A stretch of 18,693 bases of DNA from an uncultured Parasphingopyxis sp. (GTDB lineage: Bacteria; Pseudomonadota; Alphaproteobacteria; Sphingomonadales; Sphingomonadaceae), in contig CAJQMX010000338.1 of the NCBI GenBank assembly GCA_905479515.1, positions 1-18,693 on the forward strand. The letters run 5' to 3'. The notes beneath the pieces are model-generated. The model saw nothing but the letters and a program-made list of their open reading frames with translations. It was not told the origin of the DNA and did not search any database. Below, in pieces: positions 7,363 to 15,213 of this stretch. The translations under genes and the position numbers were made by a program. How positions within the stretch are numbered: position 1 is the stretch's first letter; each line of letters begins with the position of its first letter.

Positions 7363-8112
7363 TTAGCTGAGATTCGGAAAGTCGCGCCCAAAGGCCTCCA
7401 TATGCGCACCGCCGTCGACAAATATTGTCTGCCCGGTGACTGCCTCTGCCTGAGCCAGCCAGGCAACGGCATCGGCAACTTGCGCCGGAGCTGGCAGTTT
7501 CCGCAGCGGCATTGATGCCGCGGCATCCGCCAGCATCGCTTTGTCATAGGCTTGGGTCGGAATAGTAAGGCCTGGCGCCACGGCATTGATCCGAATTGCG
7601 GGAGCCAGTTCGCGCGCCAAAATACGCGTCAGCCCCTCCAGCCCCAGTTTGGAAAGCGTGTAGGAGAATTGATCACCATGCGGGTGAGCGATTCGCTGGT
7701 CGAGAATATTCACGATCGCGGCGTTTCCCTTGCGCTTAAGAGCGGCAAAAGATTTCGCGAGAATCGCCGGAGCAGCACAATTGACGGCATAGTGAGCCAG
7801 AAGCCCATCCATATCGGCGGTTGCCGGGCGGTCATCGTCAAATCGTGCGGCGCTGTTTACAAGCAAGTCGGGAGCTGAACCGAATTGATCCGCGATTGCA
7901 GGGACAAGATGTTCCACCTGGTCCGAATCGGAAAGATTCGCCGTAATCCCCTGCCACTGAACGCCAGCCTTTTCGATCGCGGCGATCAAAGCTGGTTCGG
8001 GATCGATTTCTTCGGACGCATGCAGCGCCAGCGAATAGCCTTCGCTCGCCAGGCGCATCGCAATCGCGGCGCCCAAGCGCCGGCATCCGCCAGTGACTAT
8101 TGCCAGCCTCAC
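7363..8112 (-). CDS. SDR-family pteridine reductase-like oxidoreductase (FolM/PTR1 type)
   Basis: A 249-residue NAD(P)H-dependent short-chain reductase. The nucleotide motif is TGGCRRLG (7-14), the TGxxxRxG form typical of pteridine reductases rather than the common TGxxxGIG. The active-site Tyr151 and Lys155 lie in YTLSK. Thirteen residues before the Tyr, where most SDRs have the catalytic Ser, there is Asp138 (in NILDQR). Leishmania PTR1 has the same Asp-13-Tyr-4-Lys pattern. LLVNSAARFD (83-92) replaces the NNAG motif. The gene starts with GTG and overlaps the folB stop by four bases, so it is translationally coupled to a pterin enzyme. Likely role: reduction of dihydropterin or dihydrofolate, as by E. 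coli FolM. General SDR assignment is certain; the pterin substrate is inferred. Confidence 0.85.
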   Translation of the reverse strand: MRLAIVTGGCRRLGAAIAMRLASEGYSLALHASEEIDPEPALIAAIEKAGVQWQGITANLSDSDQVEHLVPAIADQFGSAPDLLVNSAARFDDDRPATADMDGLLAHYAVNCAAPAILAKSFAALKRKGNAAIVNILDQRIAHPHGDQFSYTLSKLGLEGLTRILARELAPAIRINAVAPGLTIPTQAYDKAMLADAAASMPLRKLPAPAQVADAVAWLAQAEAVTGQTIFVDGGAHMEAFGRDFPNLS

Positions 8113-8504
8113 GATTTATTCCGCACCATGGTTATGCCTATCTCCTCGCCATTTTCAGATATGGCGAGCTTCACGATTTCGATGGCAACACGCAATATCC
8201 GTTTGTCCTGCAAGAATATCGTATCGGCGATATGATCCGCAACCGCCTCAATGAGGGTGAAATGCTGATCCTTGGGCAGCGCATCTGTCATCGCATGTTT
8301 GAGGTCCATATAGTTTTTGGACCGCGACAGCGGTGTGTCCGGTGCGAATCGGTCTCCGGCTTCCATATCCGCAGCAACCGAAATGCGCAGCGGTTGCGGC
8401 AATTTGGTTTCTTCCGAATAGATGCCGGTCAATATCATGACTTCGACATCACGGACTTCGAGCCGCAGCATATCAGTTCCCAGCTCGGTCAATTGGCTTG
8501 CCAT
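8109..8504 (-). CDS. folB: Dihydroneopterin aldolase
   Basis: This enzyme cleaves 7,8-dihydroneopterin to 6-hydroxymethyl-dihydropterin and glycolaldehyde in folate synthesis. From the chosen start it has 131 residues, a normal length. The pattern LTGIYSEE (Glu32 aligning with the conserved substrate-binding Glu), NYMDLKHAMT (Tyr65) and IEIVKLAI (Lys112, aligning with the catalytic Lys) support it. The usual Lys-Pro after that strand is Lys-Leu here. I chose the ATG ending at 8504, since the family conservation begins soon after it. An in-frame ATG at 8594 would add 30 residues and overlap the start of the divergent GNAT gene. A start 11 codons further in (MLRLEVRDVEV) is also possible. Coupled to the downstream pteridine-reductase-like gene. 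Confidence 0.88.
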   Translation of the reverse strand: MASQLTELGTDMLRLEVRDVEVMILTGIYSEETKLPQPLRISVAADMEAGDRFAPDTPLSRSKNYMDLKHAMTDALPKDQHFTLIEAVADHIADTIFLQDKRILRVAIEIVKLAISENGEEIGITMVRNKS

Positions 8505-8592
8505 ATATGATTCGCGCTTTCCTTTTGCCTGCGAACCGCTAATCGCCACGGCCCTCAAGGTAAATGGCAACGTAAATGACCAGCGGGAATCC

Positions 8593-9105
8593 ATGACGAC
8601 TCTTCAGCCCCTTTCGACGATCGCGCCCGACGCGCTTGAATCCTTGCTCGATCTGGCTTTCGGGGCGGACCGTCATGGCCGCACAGCCTATGCCGTGCGC
8701 GAAGGGACGGAGCCGGTGGACAGCCTGTCCTTTGTCGCGATGGATGGTGAAACCTTGACCGGATCGCTCCAGTGCTGGCCGATTACGCTTCTGTTTCCGG
8801 ATGTCGATGCCTTGTCGCTCGTCATGGTTGGTCCGGTGGCGGTTCATCCCGATCTCCAGAATCGCGGGATCGGCAAATATATGACGCACATCGTGGCGGA
8901 GCGGCTGGACCATGCCGGCCAATCGGCGATGATGATCGGCGATCCGGATTATTATGAACCCTTCGGCTTCCGTTCAGGCCCCGCCAGCGGCTGGACTTTG
9001 CCGGGCCCCGTCGAACCGCACCGGATCTTGTTGCGCCCCGCACCCGGCAGCACATGGCCAGCCGAAGGTGTTCTGGGACCAGATCTTTTGCGCTCCGGCG
9101 AGTGA
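8593..9105 (+). CDS. GNAT-family N-acetyltransferase (YhbS-like)
   Basis: A 170-residue acetyltransferase using acetyl-CoA. The acetyl-CoA-binding motif A is clear: VAVHPDLQNRGIGK (82-95), containing the Q/RxxGxG/A loop. The following segment GDPDYYEPFGFR (117-128) is typical of the YhbS-like group, whose substrates are mostly unknown. GGGA upstream serves as a modest ribosome site. It is divergent from folB, with 88 bases between the starts, and heads the plus-strand run that continues 17 bases later with the DUF1285 gene. Confidence 0.9.
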   Translation: MTTLQPLSTIAPDALESLLDLAFGADRHGRTAYAVREGTEPVDSLSFVAMDGETLTGSLQCWPITLLFPDVDALSLVMVGPVAVHPDLQNRGIGKYMTHIVAERLDHAGQSAMMIGDPDYYEPFGFRSGPASGWTLPGPVEPHRILLRPAPGSTWPAEGVLGPDLLRSGE

Positions 9106-9122
9106 ATCCCTAACTAGGCTCC

Positions 9123-9695
9123 ATGCCCGCGCCCGCCCCACCTACCAATCTCGCCGCGCTGTCACTCGACGCCATCGCCAGCCTTGCCGAGGACAAGAGC
9201 CTTCCGCCGGTCGAGACTTGGCATCCGGAACGCGAGGGAAAGATCGCCATCCGCATCGCGCGCGACGGCACATGGTATCATGAAGGTGATCCGATCACCC
9301 GCCCCGCCCTGGTCCGGCTATTTTCAACGATCCTGCGCCGCGAAGCCGATGGTAGCCATGTCCTTGTAACCCCCGCCGAAAAGCTCGCTATCGAGGTAGA
9401 GGATGCGGCCTTTTCTGCGGTGGAGATGCAGCTGGTTGATGATCCCGTCCATGGCCAGCGGGCCATCTTCCGCCTGAATACGGGCGATATTGTCATTGCC
9501 GGCCCAGGCCATGCGCTCGCACTGCGCGGCGACGTCGAGAACGCCCTGCCCTATCTGCATGTCCGCGCTGACCTTTGGGCGCTTCTCGCGCGTCCCGTCT
9601 ATTACGCGCTGATGAACCATGCGATAGAAGCCGGCGACACCCCGATCGGCATAACCAGTGACGGTGTATTTTTTCCTCTGGAATCCACAAAATGA
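9123..9695 (+). CDS. DUF1285 family protein
   Basis: A 190-residue soluble protein matching the DUF1285 family, known mainly from alphaproteobacteria and lacking an assigned biochemical role. The recognisable core is the pattern IRIARDGTWYHEGDPITRPALVRLFSTILRR split over 42-73, followed by HVLVTPAEKLAIEVEDAAF. There is no signal peptide or membrane segment. It overlaps the next gene by four bases (ATGA at 9692-9695). In many alphaproteobacteria this gene precedes a NUDIX hydrolase and cca, as here, which suggests a link to nucleotide or CoA metabolism or RNA maturation; that is inference only. Confidence 0.85.
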   Translation: MPAPAPPTNLAALSLDAIASLAEDKSLPPVETWHPEREGKIAIRIARDGTWYHEGDPITRPALVRLFSTILRREADGSHVLVTPAEKLAIEVEDAAFSAVEMQLVDDPVHGQRAIFRLNTGDIVIAGPGHALALRGDVENALPYLHVRADLWALLARPVYYALMNHAIEAGDTPIGITSDGVFFPLESTK

Positions 9696-10297
9696 GCCTC
9701 GTCACCCAACTCCAGAACCAACTGGACCTCTCACGCGGGCTCGATCTCCCGATATTCGCGTCGGACCTGCGCGGCGAGGATATTCTGGCGCGCGGAGAAG
9801 CGGTGGATGCTGCGGTGCTGATCCCGGTCGTCGATCGCCCGATCCCCACCGTTATCCTCACCCAGCGCACGGACGAACTGCCCAGCCATCCCGGCCAGGT
9901 GGCCTTTCCCGGTGGTAAGGTGGACCCGGAGGATGAAAATCCCGTCGCCGCTGCGCTGCGTGAAGCCGAGGAAGAGATCGCCCTGCCCCGCGATCAGGTT
10001 GAACTGGTCGGTATCACCGATCTCTATCTGACGGGCACCGGCTTCCACATCACCCCGGTCATCGGCGTTGTCCCGCCAGATATCGAGCTGGTACCGGAAG
10101 CAGGCGAAGTTGCTGCCATATTCGAAGTGCCGTTCGACCATCTGTTCGATCCGAACAATTATGAAGAGCATGAGCTGGAATGGGAGGGACGGATGCGCCG
10201 CTATTTTCAGATGTATTGGGAGGAGCGCCGCATCTGGGGCGTGACTGCCGCGATCATCATGAATCTCTCCCACCGGTTGCAGGCGGTGGCAAAATGA
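9692..10297 (+). CDS. CoA pyrophosphatase (NUDIX hydrolase, NudL/NUDT7 type)
   Basis: A 201-residue NUDIX enzyme predicted to cleave CoA or acyl-CoA to 4'-phosphopantetheine and adenosine 3',5'-bisphosphate. It carries the CoA-specific motif LPSHPGQVAFPGG (63-75), immediately followed by the NUDIX box with REAEEEIAL (90-98), where Glu91, Glu94 and Glu95 would bind Mg2+. It starts within the DUF1285 stop and its own stop overlaps the cca start (ATGA), so the three genes are translationally coupled. Confidence 0.9.
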   Translation: MSLVTQLQNQLDLSRGLDLPIFASDLRGEDILARGEAVDAAVLIPVVDRPIPTVILTQRTDELPSHPGQVAFPGGKVDPEDENPVAAALREAEEEIALPRDQVELVGITDLYLTGTGFHITPVIGVVPPDIELVPEAGEVAAIFEVPFDHLFDPNNYEEHELEWEGRMRRYFQMYWEERRIWGVTAAIIMNLSHRLQAVAK

Positions 10298-11493
10298 GAC
10301 TGCCCGATTCAGCCTGGCGGCACTGGCCGGGGATGGACGCATTGCTGGAAGCGCTGGATGCCGAGCATGGCAAGGTCCGCTTTGTCGGCGGCGCGGTGCG
10401 TGACAGCCTGCTCGATATAGACGTGCAGGATGTGGACTGCGCAACGGTATTCCCGCCCGAAGAGGTTATGGCGCGGCTCAAGGCAGCGGACCTCAAGGTT
10501 GTCCCGACCGGCCTGAAACACGGCACGGTGACGGCAGTGATCGACGATGGCCGCCCCATAGAGGTGACGACTTTGCGCCGCGATGTTGCGACGGACGGCC
10601 GCCATGCGGAGGTGGAATATAGCGAGGACTGGGAGGAGGATGCCGCACGCCGTGATTTCACGATCAACGCGCTGTCCGCTGATCCGCTCTCCGGCGAGAT
10701 ATTCGACTATTTCGGCGGTGAAACCGATCTGGACGCCCGGCGCGTCCGCTTTATCGGCCTGCCTGCCGAGCGAATCGCTGAAGATCATCTGCGAATCCTG
10801 CGCTTTTTCCGCTTTCACGCGCGCTTTGGTGCGGGCCTGCCCAACCCGGCTGGCCTCTCGGCGGCGAAGAAACACGCCAACAGCCTGATGGCCTTATCGC
10901 GCGAGCGGATTGCCGATGAGCTATTAAAGACGCTCGCCCTGCCCGATCCATCCGAAACTCTGGGATTGATGATCGAGCATGGCATCCTCGCGCCCGTATT
11001 GCCCGAGATTGTGAACGCTGACGGGCTGGTTCGCTTGATCGCCCGCGAGAAAAAGTTCGATCAGCCAGCCGACCCCGTCCGCCGCCTCGCCTCTCTCCTG
11101 CCAGCCGAACCCGATGTCGCGGCAGCAATCGCCACGCGTCTCAAGCTATCGCGCGCGCAGCGTAGTCGCCTCGCCACCGCTGCCGCCCGTATTCCCGGCG
11201 ACACAGCGCAGCCGCGCGCGCTCGGCTATCGGCTCGGCATGGAAGGCGCCATCGACCGCCTGCTGCTCTGCGTGACCAACGACACGGTCACCGGCAACGC
11301 CCTCACCCACCTCATCACCAACCCGCCCCCACGCTTCCCGCTCAAGGGCGGCGAACTGATCGCCATGGGCATGGAAGCCGGGCCGGAAGTGGCAGCGAAA
11401 CTGCGCGAGATACAGGATATATGGATCGCGGAGGATTTTCCGGATGAGACGCGGGTTCGGGAGATTGCAAAGAATTGCGTCACATCGAATTAA
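10294..11493 (+). CDS. cca: CCA-adding enzyme (tRNA nucleotidyltransferase)
   Basis: A 399-residue class II tRNA nucleotidyltransferase or poly(A)-polymerase-like protein that adds or repairs the 3' CCA of tRNA. The head domain has VRFVGGAVRDSLL (28-40), the metal-binding DVD (46-48), VEVTTLRRD-like strand residues (90-97), and RRDFTINAL (119-127). The neck has AEDHLRILRFFRFHARFG (162-179), which binds the nucleotide and tRNA. The C-terminal part is helical and Ala/Arg-rich. There is no HD domain, as usual for the short alphaproteobacterial form. I chose the ATG at 10294, which overlaps the NUDIX stop; an open frame 38 codons further upstream lies inside the NUDIX gene. Whether it adds all of CCA or only CC or A cannot be read here. 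Confidence 0.92.
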   Translation: MRLPDSAWRHWPGMDALLEALDAEHGKVRFVGGAVRDSLLDIDVQDVDCATVFPPEEVMARLKAADLKVVPTGLKHGTVTAVIDDGRPIEVTTLRRDVATDGRHAEVEYSEDWEEDAARRDFTINALSADPLSGEIFDYFGGETDLDARRVRFIGLPAERIAEDHLRILRFFRFHARFGAGLPNPAGLSAAKKHANSLMALSRERIADELLKTLALPDPSETLGLMIEHGILAPVLPEIVNADGLVRLIAREKKFDQPADPVRRLASLLPAEPDVAAAIATRLKLSRAQRSRLATAAARIPGDTAQPRALGYRLGMEGAIDRLLLCVTNDTVTGNALTHLITNPPPRFPLKGGELIAMGMEAGPEVAAKLREIQDIWIAEDFPDETRVREIAKNCVTSN

Positions 11494-11539
11494 TCACCCG
11501 GCCTAATCGAACCTTTCCCCCCTCCCCACCGACTATATA

Positions 11540-11553
11540 CCCGTAACGGGAGA
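11540..11553 (+). promoter_or_regulatory. Ribosome site of the sigma-factor gene inside a small inverted repeat
   Basis: CCCG-TAA-CGGG (11540-11550) overlaps the ribosome site GGGAGA (11548-11553), which lies 8 bases before the ATG at 11562. If it forms in RNA the stem would partly cover the site. Four pairs with a three-base loop is marginal, so any control role is uncertain. Confidence 0.3.
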
Positions 11554-11561
11554 TATTGTGG

Positions 11562-12098
11562 ATGGAACAGAGCGGGCGGGTCTATGATGAATTGCTCGTT
11601 CTGCATGTCCAGAATGGCGACCGGAGGGCGTTGGAGCGGCTTGCGTCGCGCTGGCAACCGCGGCTGCTGCGCTCTGCGCGGCACTTTACCGGCGATGACG
11701 AGCTGGCACGCGAAGCGGTTCAGGAATGCTGGCTCGGCATCACTGCCGGGCTGAAAAAACTGAATGATCCGGCGCGTTTCCCCGGCTGGGCCTTTACGAT
11801 CCTGCGTCGCCGCTGTGCCGACCGGATCAAGGCCCATGCCAAACAGCGCCCCCGCTCGGATGAGCTGACCGAAGCCAATGCGCCGTCAATCTCCCCGCGC
11901 GGGGAGGATCAGACCGCCATTGCGCAGGCCTTTGCCGCCCTGCCCGAAGACCAGCGAATCGCCGCGACGCTCTATTTCGTCGAACGGCTCAAACTGGACG
12001 AGATTTCAACCGCGACCGGCGTGCCGCTCGGCACCGTCAAATCGCGCATCTTTACCGCTCGCAAAACCCTCAAGACCTTATTGGAAGGAGAAATATGA
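11562..12098 (+). CDS. RNA polymerase sigma factor, ECF (sigma-70 family)
   Basis: A 178-residue alternative sigma factor with only regions 2 and 4. Region 2 spans about 8-90 (with DDELAREAVQECWLGITAGL and FPGWAFTILRRRCADRIK). Region 4 spans about 122-175 (ALPEDQRIAATLYFVERLKLDEISTATGV split at 126-154, then the recognition helix PLGTVKSRIFTARKTL). The ATG at 11562 is preferred because GGGAGA lies 8 bases upstream; a TTG at 11556 is too close. The gene overlaps the DUF6768 membrane-protein gene by four bases. No classic zinc-binding anti-sigma (HxxxCxxC) is encoded next to it. Target promoters are unknown; I could not identify a clear self-promoter in the 68 bases upstream. Confidence 0.9.
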   Translation: MEQSGRVYDELLVLHVQNGDRRALERLASRWQPRLLRSARHFTGDDELAREAVQECWLGITAGLKKLNDPARFPGWAFTILRRRCADRIKAHAKQRPRSDELTEANAPSISPRGEDQTAIAQAFAALPEDQRIAATLYFVERLKLDEISTATGVPLGTVKSRIFTARKTLKTLLEGEI

Positions 12099-12469
12099 TG
12101 ACCGAAGTTGATACCAGGCTGCGCGCCGCGCTCGACGCGGACGATCAGGAATTTCTGAACGCACTCGACAGCGAACGGGGGCTGTTCGCCCAGGTTGGCG
12201 ACACGCTTTCCGGCCCGCTTGGCGGCTGGGCCAAGCTGGTGTTCGTCGTGGCGTTCGTGATGGCCATGGTGATGTTCTACACCATCTACCGCGTGACGAT
12301 TGCGGAAACGGATCGCGAGTTTTTCGTCTGGGCCCTTGGCGCCCTTGCCGCATTGATCTCGACCGGCATGATCAAACAATGGTTCTTCGAACGGATGAAC
12401 CTGATGACCGTGCTGCGTGAGCTAAAGCGCATTGAGCTGAGGATCGCGCGGATCGAGGAGCGGGGTTAG
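12095..12469 (+). CDS. DUF6768-like two-helix membrane protein, coupled to the ECF sigma factor
   Basis: A 124-residue inner-membrane protein. The N-terminus (1-44) is acidic and cytoplasmic-looking, followed by two transmembrane helices (about 46-66 and 77-95) and a charged C-terminal amphipathic helix (102-122, MTVLRELKRIELRIARIEE). The layout resembles proteins annotated DUF6768, which are commonly found directly after ECF sigma genes. A strong GGAAGGAG (12083-12090) precedes tandem ATG codons at 12095 and 12098; the second has the better spacing. The four-base overlap with the sigma gene suggests equal synthesis. An anti-sigma or sensor role is inferred from position alone. Confidence 0.72.
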   Translation: MMTEVDTRLRAALDADDQEFLNALDSERGLFAQVGDTLSGPLGGWAKLVFVVAFVMAMVMFYTIYRVTIAETDREFFVWALGALAALISTGMIKQWFFERMNLMTVLRELKRIELRIARIEERG

Positions 12470-12488
12470 CGAATAGTTGGCAGCAGGA

Positions 12489-12782
12489 TCAGAGAATAGG
12501 TGGATGAGCGGCAATCGCGACAAAGCCCCCAACCGAAAAAGCGATAAGTGTGCCACCTACTCTCATTCGAGCGGCTTTTCCGATGGCTGGATCGTCTGAG
12601 TGCTCTTTGCGAACTCGCTCGGCGAACAAGACACAGGTGGCAAACAACATCCAATTGGCAATAATAATCGGCCCGACCGGTGTCTCAGGATATGAATGAG
12701 CAACGAGAGCCAATATCATCGACACGGAGATCGATGCTCCAGACAACATTCTAAATGCTATCGGAAGCTTCGCCTGCGGCAT
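12489..12782 (-). CDS. Small three-helix membrane protein of unknown function
   Basis: A 97-residue protein that I do not recognise, with three hydrophobic segments (about 8-29, 38-55 and 75-92) separated by a charged loop (AERVRKEHSDDPAIGKAARMR). It is probably an inner-membrane protein. The chosen ATG ends at 12782, one base after the parC stop codon, which suggests translation by re-initiating ribosomes. The ribosome site is poor. The frame stays open 27 codons into parC (ATG at 12863), but that extension is hydrophilic and overlaps conserved parC, so it is unlikely. It converges on the DUF6768 gene. Confidence 0.6.
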   Translation of the reverse strand: MPQAKLPIAFRMLSGASISVSMILALVAHSYPETPVGPIIIANWMLFATCVLFAERVRKEHSDDPAIGKAARMRVGGTLIAFSVGGFVAIAAHPPIL

Positions 12783-12783
12783 C

Positions 12784-15051
12784 CTAACTGAACCGGTTAT
12801 CCTGAGGGAAACCCCGGGGAGGCATCCGTCCAGCCGTCCCACGATTGCCGATCCAGTCGCCAAGCTCGGTCTCGGTGCGGGTACGGCCGCTATCGCCGCC
12901 CATCGCCCAGCTCAGCCCTTCTTCGAGGTTGAAACCTATCGCGTCGGAGAGGCCGCCGTCCTTGTATTTCTGCAGCATGATGCCCTGCCCCCGCGCCATT
13001 TCGGGCAGCGCATCCAGAGCAAAGATCAGCAGTTTGCGGTTCTCGCCGATCGCCGCGACATGATCGGCATTGGCGGCAATCGGGCGGACTACAATCAACT
13101 TCGCGCCGCCCTTCACATTCGCCACAACTTTGCCCTTGCGGGTGGTGCTGACAATCTCTTCGGCGTTCGCGATAAAGCCCTTGCCCGCTGAACTGGCGAG
13201 CAGCAATTTCTCACCCGGTTCGACCTTCAACAGACCCGCAATCTCCGCGCCATCCTCGATATCAACCATGGAGCGCACCGGCTCGCCAAAGCCGCGCGCA
13301 CCGGGAAGCTTGTCCCCGCCCAGCGTATAGATACGGCCATCATCCACGGCGAGCAGCAGCTTGTCCGTCGTCTGGGCGTGGAAATCAAAGGCCGGGCCGT
13401 CGCCTTCCTTATATTTCAGCTTGGCGAGACCGGCGGCATCGATATGGCCCTTCATCGCGCGGGTCCAGCCGCGCTCCGACATGACAACCGTGATCGGCTC
13501 TTTCTCGATCATCGCTTCGAGCGGAATTTCGCGCGCCGGAGCCGCTTCTTCCAGGAAGGTGCGGCGGCGGCCAAGTTCGGTATCCGCGCCATAGCGTTTG
13601 AGCAGAGCGGCCAGATCTTTCTTCATCCGCGTTTTCTGCCGGGCATTAGAGTTGATCAGCTTGTCCAGCTCTTCACGTTCAGCCAGCAAATCTTCGCGTT
13701 CCTGGCGCAGCTCCATCTCTTCCAGCTTGCGCAAGTTGCGGAGCCGCATGTTGAGGATGGCTTCGGCCTGGCGGTCGTTCAGTGTGAACTCCGCCATCAT
13801 TGTCTGTTTGGGCTCATCCTCATAGCGGATGATTTCAATGATCCGGTCCAGATTGAGGTACGCAACGATATAGCCATCGAGCAGCTCGACCCGGTCATCG
13901 ATCTTGCCGAGGCGGAATTCCGAACGGCGGACAAGCACGATGAACTGATGCTCGAGCCATTCGCTGAGCACTTCCTTCAGGCTCATCACGCGCGGCGTGC
14001 GCTTGGCGTCGAGGACATTGAGGTTGAGCGAAACGCGCGTCTCCAGCTCTGTCAGCCGGAACAGCGAATCCATCAACACATCAGGCTCTACCGTGCGGCT
14101 ACGCGGTTCCAGCACGATGCGGATCTGCTCGTCACTCTCATCGCGAACATCGGCAAGGATCGGCAACTTCTTGTCGGCGATCAGCGAGGCGATCGCCTCG
14201 ATCAGCTTGGATTTTGCGACCTGAAACGGGATTTCGGTGATCACCGCTTCCCATGTCCCGCGGCCCAGATCTTCCTGATGCCAGCGTGCCCGGACGCGGA
14301 AGGCACCGCGCCCCGTCCGGTAAGCCTCGGCAATCGCGTCCTTGCTGTCGACAAGTATCCCGCCTGTCGGCAGGTCCGGGCCCTGGACGAACTCCATAAG
14401 CTCGGCATCTTCGGCTTTCGGATTGTCGATCAGATGGGTCGCGGCATCGATCAGTTCGGCGGCATTGTGCGGCGGGATCGATGTCGCCATGCCCACGGCG
14501 ATACCGCTCGATCCATTGGCCAGCAGGTTCGGGAACAGACCGGGGAAAATCTCCGGTTCTTCTTCTTCGCCGTTATATGTGGGTCGGAAATCGACGGTGC
14601 CTTCATTCAGGCCATCCATCAGATCCATCGCGGCATGGGTCAAGCGCGCTTCGGTATAGCGCATGGCGGCCGCGTTATCGCCGTCGATATTGCCGAAATT
14701 GCCCTGCCCGTCGACGAGCGGATAGCGCATCGCAAAAGGCTGGGCGAGCCGGACCATCGCGTCATAGACGCTCTGATCACCATGCGGATGATATTTGCCG
14801 ATCACATCGCCAACGACGCGCGCGCACTTCTTATAGCCATTGGCCGGATCGAGCTTGAGCAGCCGCATGGCCCAAAGCAGGCGGCGGTGCACCGGCTTCA
14901 GCCCATCGCGCAGATCAGGCAGCGAGCGCGCCGTGATCGTCGACAGCGCATAGACCAGATAGCGCTCGGAGATAGCCTCATCGAACGGCGCATCGACAAT
15001 CCGGTCAAAGGGATCGTCTGAATCGGAAGGGTCAACGGTATCGACAGTCAT
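12784..15051 (-). CDS. parC: DNA topoisomerase IV subunit A
   Basis: A 755-residue type IIA topoisomerase subunit that decatenates sister chromosomes with ParE. The N-terminal breakage-reunion domain has RRLLWAMR, then [19 protein letters not shown] (87-104) and [16 protein letters not shown], with the catalytic Tyr132 in [13 protein letters not shown] coiled-coil region (about 430-500) and a C-terminal beta-propeller-like part with GARGFGEP follow. The FGNIDGDN form and the length point to alphaproteobacterial ParC rather than GyrA. At the quinolone-determining sites (Ser80 and Glu84 in E. coli) it has Gln93 and Asp97. The ATG at 15051 lacks a strong ribosome site. The long open frame on the opposite strand is a codon-bias shadow. 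Confidence 0.93.
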   Translation of the reverse strand: MTVDTVDPSDSDDPFDRIVDAPFDEAISERYLVYALSTITARSLPDLRDGLKPVHRRLLWAMRLLKLDPANGYKKCARVVGDVIGKYHPHGDQSVYDAMVRLAQPFAMRYPLVDGQGNFGNIDGDNAAAMRYTEARLTHAAMDLMDGLNEGTVDFRPTYNGEEEEPEIFPGLFPNLLANGSSGIAVGMATSIPPHNAAELIDAATHLIDNPKAEDAELMEFVQGPDLPTGGILVDSKDAIAEAYRTGRGAFRVRARWHQEDLGRGTWEAVITEIPFQVAKSKLIEAIASLIADKKLPILADVRDESDEQIRIVLEPRSRTVEPDVLMDSLFRLTELETRVSLNLNVLDAKRTPRVMSLKEVLSEWLEHQFIVLVRRSEFRLGKIDDRVELLDGYIVAYLNLDRIIEIIRYEDEPKQTMMAEFTLNDRQAEAILNMRLRNLRKLEEMELRQEREDLLAEREELDKLINSNARQKTRMKKDLAALLKRYGADTELGRRRTFLEEAAPAREIPLEAMIEKEPITVVMSERGWTRAMKGHIDAAGLAKLKYKEGDGPAFDFHAQTTDKLLLAVDDGRIYTLGGDKLPGARGFGEPVRSMVDIEDGAEIAGLLKVEPGEKLLLASSAGKGFIANAEEIVSTTRKGKVVANVKGGAKLIVVRPIAANADHVAAIGENRKLLIFALDALPEMARGQGIMLQKYKDGGLSDAIGFNLEEGLSWAMGGDSGRTRTETELGDWIGNRGTAGRMPPRGFPQDNRFS

Positions 15052-15213
15052 CGCAGGCGGATTAGCAGCGGGATACGCGAGCGGCGAGAGGGCTTTCCAC
15101 AGTTTCCGACCGATAGGCTTGCCGTGCGATCATTCCGAAATGGATCAGCTTGCCAGCCTATTCGCATGAGGCCGCGTTATAGTTTCAGCGCAATTTTGCA
15201 AAAGGGGCGGACA

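Noticed and set aside
8422..8592. Upstream extension of the GNAT gene into folB
   Set aside because: The extra 57 residues are antisense to folB and do not resemble a GNAT N-terminus; the ATG at 8593 fits the family.
13378..15021. A 547-codon open frame on the plus strand opposite parC
   Set aside because: It mirrors the parC codon pattern, its product is rich in His, Arg, Gln and Asp with no domain, and parC is conserved along the whole length.
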